Part shown: in pieces, positions 42,205-43,187 of the stretch
Position numbering within the stretch: position 1 is the first letter of the stretch
Layout of the letters: each line of letters opens with the position of its first letter
Assembly: GCA_036172265.1 (NCBI GenBank)
Contig: JASFBA010000028.1
Coordinates: 1-43,187, forward strand
Direction of reading: 5' to 3'
Source of the DNA: JASFBA01 sp036172265
GTDB taxonomy: Bacteria > Chloroflexota > Chloroflexia > DTKN01
Length of the DNA stretch: 43,187 nt
Translations under genes and position numbers: made by a program
Notes under the pieces: model-generated
Told to the model about the DNA's origin: nothing
The model's database searches: none
The model's input: only the letters and a program-made list of their open reading frames with translations

Positions 42205-43187
42205 TCATTGCAGGATGACGAGCACCGGGATGACGCCGGTGCCTTTGTCCAGCGAACCCAGGGCTTTGCCGATGATCGTGCCGGAGGGATAGACCGGATA
42301 GCCCATGATGTAGGTCGGCGTAGCGCGCATGGCGTAGCCGGCGTGGGGCGAAGCCACCAGCAGGTCGCCGGGCCGGATGGGGCCGTAGGAGGCATCCACC
42401 TTGATGGCCTTGTAGGCCCCCAGCGTAACCACCAGGAGGTACTCGCCCTTGCGGACGGTGAGGGTGTCCTTGTCCGGGATGTGCACCCGGGCTTGGGGAG
42501 CCCGAGTCGAGGTGGGGTCGCTTGCCAGCGTCTCGTCCACCTCCTCGACGACCTGGCGGACGTCCACCACGCCTACCACGCCGGTGGCGTGGGCGGAGGT
42601 AGCCTTGCGCACCTGCATCACCGGGATCTCGCCCAGCACCGGGGCGGTGTAGCCCACGACGACCACCACATCGCCTTGCTCCAGCGGTTCGTCATCGGCG
42701 CTGATGCAGAGGTCAGTCACATAGCCGCTCTTGGAGCCGGCGAAGTAACTGGTGCCGTAGACATAGAGGCCCGGTGCGGTGGTGCCGCTGGAATTGTAGG
42801 CGTAGACGCTATAGTAGGACGTGTTGTTGTTCCAGCCGAAGAGTCCGGCACCGGAGGCGGCAGAACCACGCGTGCCGATGTAGGCGGTGCCGCCGGCCAG
42901 TCCGATGGTGCCGGCTCCTGAGGTCCCGGCCTCGCCGTAGACCGACCAGTCATCAACAGTCACATAGCCCTGGAAAGATTTGCCTCCGGTCGTCAGGTAT
43001 ACCCCGGCCCCGGAGCAGGTCTGGGTATAGCCGCAGAGGTTCGAGGGGCCGGTGGGTCCGGTGGGGCCGGTGGCGCCGGTGGGGCCGACCGGACCCTGGG
43101 GGCCCTGGGGGCCGGTGGCGCCGGTGGGGCCGACCGGACCCTGGGGGCCCTGGGGGCCGGTGGCGCCGGTGGGGCCGACCGGACCCT
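42205..43187 (-). CDS. Collagen-like repeat surface protein (5-prime end beyond the window)
   Basis: At least 326 residues; the frame enters from the right edge with no start. The first 48 visible residues are 16 perfect Gly-X-Y triplets (GPVGPTGATGPQGPQ repeated), which would form a collagen-type triple-helical stalk. A linker with two cysteines (SNLCGYTQTCSGAG) follows, then glycine/tyrosine/serine-rich repeats (SGAGLFGWNNNTSYYSVYAYNSSG) like phage-tail or surface-fibre heads, and a C-terminal domain with GDVVVVVGYTAP, YLLVVTLGAYKAIKVDA and IIGKALGSLDKGTGVIPVLVILQ. That ending resembles the heads of fibre proteins. No signal peptide or anchor is visible because the N-terminus is absent. Likely exported or phage-tail-like. 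Confidence 0.8.
   Translation of the reverse strand, partial: GPVGPTGATGPQGPQGPVGPTGATGPQGPQGPVGPTGATGPTGPTGPSNLCGYTQTCSGAGVYLTTGGKSFQGYVTVDDWSVYGEAGTSGAGTIGLAGGTAYIGTRGSAASGAGLFGWNNNTSYYSVYAYNSSGTTAPGLYVYGTSYFAGSKSGYVTDLCISADDEPLEQGDVVVVVGYTAPVLGEIPVMQVRKATSAHATGVVGVVDVRQVVEEVDETLASDPTSTRAPQARVHIPDKDTLTVRKGEYLLVVTLGAYKAIKVDASYGPIRPGDLLVASPHAGYAMRATPTYIMGYPVYPSGTIIGKALGSLDKGTGVIPVLVILQ
43069..43187. repeat. 45-bp tandem repeat encoding Gly-X-Y triplets
   Basis: Copies start GGTGGCGCCGGTGGGGCC at 43069, 43114 and 43159, identical as far as visible, and continue to the last base. The sequence may have ended here because such a repeat is hard to assemble. Confidence 0.9.

Noticed and set aside
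43069..43187. Regularly spaced repeats as a possible CRISPR array
   Set aside because: The 45-bp units are contiguous with no spacers and encode in-frame Gly-X-Y triplets.

Overview
The window looks like chromosomal DNA of a GC-rich (about 60-65%) Chloroflexota bacterium, probably class Anaerolineae. The assignment is inference from several signs: secreted proteins ending in YLPLV-x-K, a membrane protein with a long TPxPT tail, many TTG/GTG starts, a 2-oxoacid:ferredoxin oxidoreductase plus Ptb/Buk fermentative branch, and a transposase type I associate with Chloroflexota. No rRNA, tRNA or CRISPR was seen. Promoters are unusually legible: about a dozen sites fit TTGnnn-17 bp-TAnnnT, and two divergent promoter pairs share the same geometry.

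Layout. 1-4.6 kb is a scrap-rich region: a 38-codon methyltransferase stub, a class V aminotransferase-fold gene, a fragment of an Ig-like repeat protein, a HEPN/MNT toxin-antitoxin pair, a retropepsin-like protease, and a junction where a truncated sugar epimerase abuts a truncated wecB on the other strand. 4.7-9.8 kb is a glycan cluster (Wzx-type flippase and three glycosyltransferases), partly AT-richer than its surroundings, ending in a second truncated wecB. 10.2-12.4 kb holds a second HEPN/MNT pair and two methyltransferases. 12.4-18.3 kb (minus strand) is a CpaB-like SAF protein, DnaE, and two related membrane proteins. 18.5-22.2 kb (plus) is an operon of a zinc-ribbon methyltransferase, a B12-binding radical SAM enzyme and a glycosyltransferase.

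22.2-34.5 kb is a long minus-strand run. Its upstream part is fermentative energy metabolism: butyrate kinase, phosphate butyryltransferase, and 2-oxoacid:ferredoxin oxidoreductase gamma, alpha and beta, with a large GltD-ferredoxin fusion in place of a small delta subunit. Two small toxin-antitoxin/ParB-type genes are embedded in it. With an internal promoter, the run continues into a membrane protein, a YtxH protein, a GAF histidine kinase, a TPxPT-tail membrane protein and a glycogen debranching enzyme. Together the Por-Ptb-Buk genes could turn a 2-oxoacid into acyl-CoA, acyl phosphate and ATP, while the debranching enzyme mobilises stored glucan.

34.5-39.3 kb contains an ABC ATPase without a permease, a CNNM/CorC-type protein, and an operon of a cyclic-nucleotide-binding protein, a patatin-like phospholipase and FdhD. 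39.4-41.6 kb is a transposon-like element whose transposase is broken by three frameshifts at or near simple repeats. 41.8-43.2 kb is a minus-strand pair of surface genes: a collagen-like protein running off the window in a 45-bp tandem repeat, and a small secreted protein with a clear intrinsic terminator.
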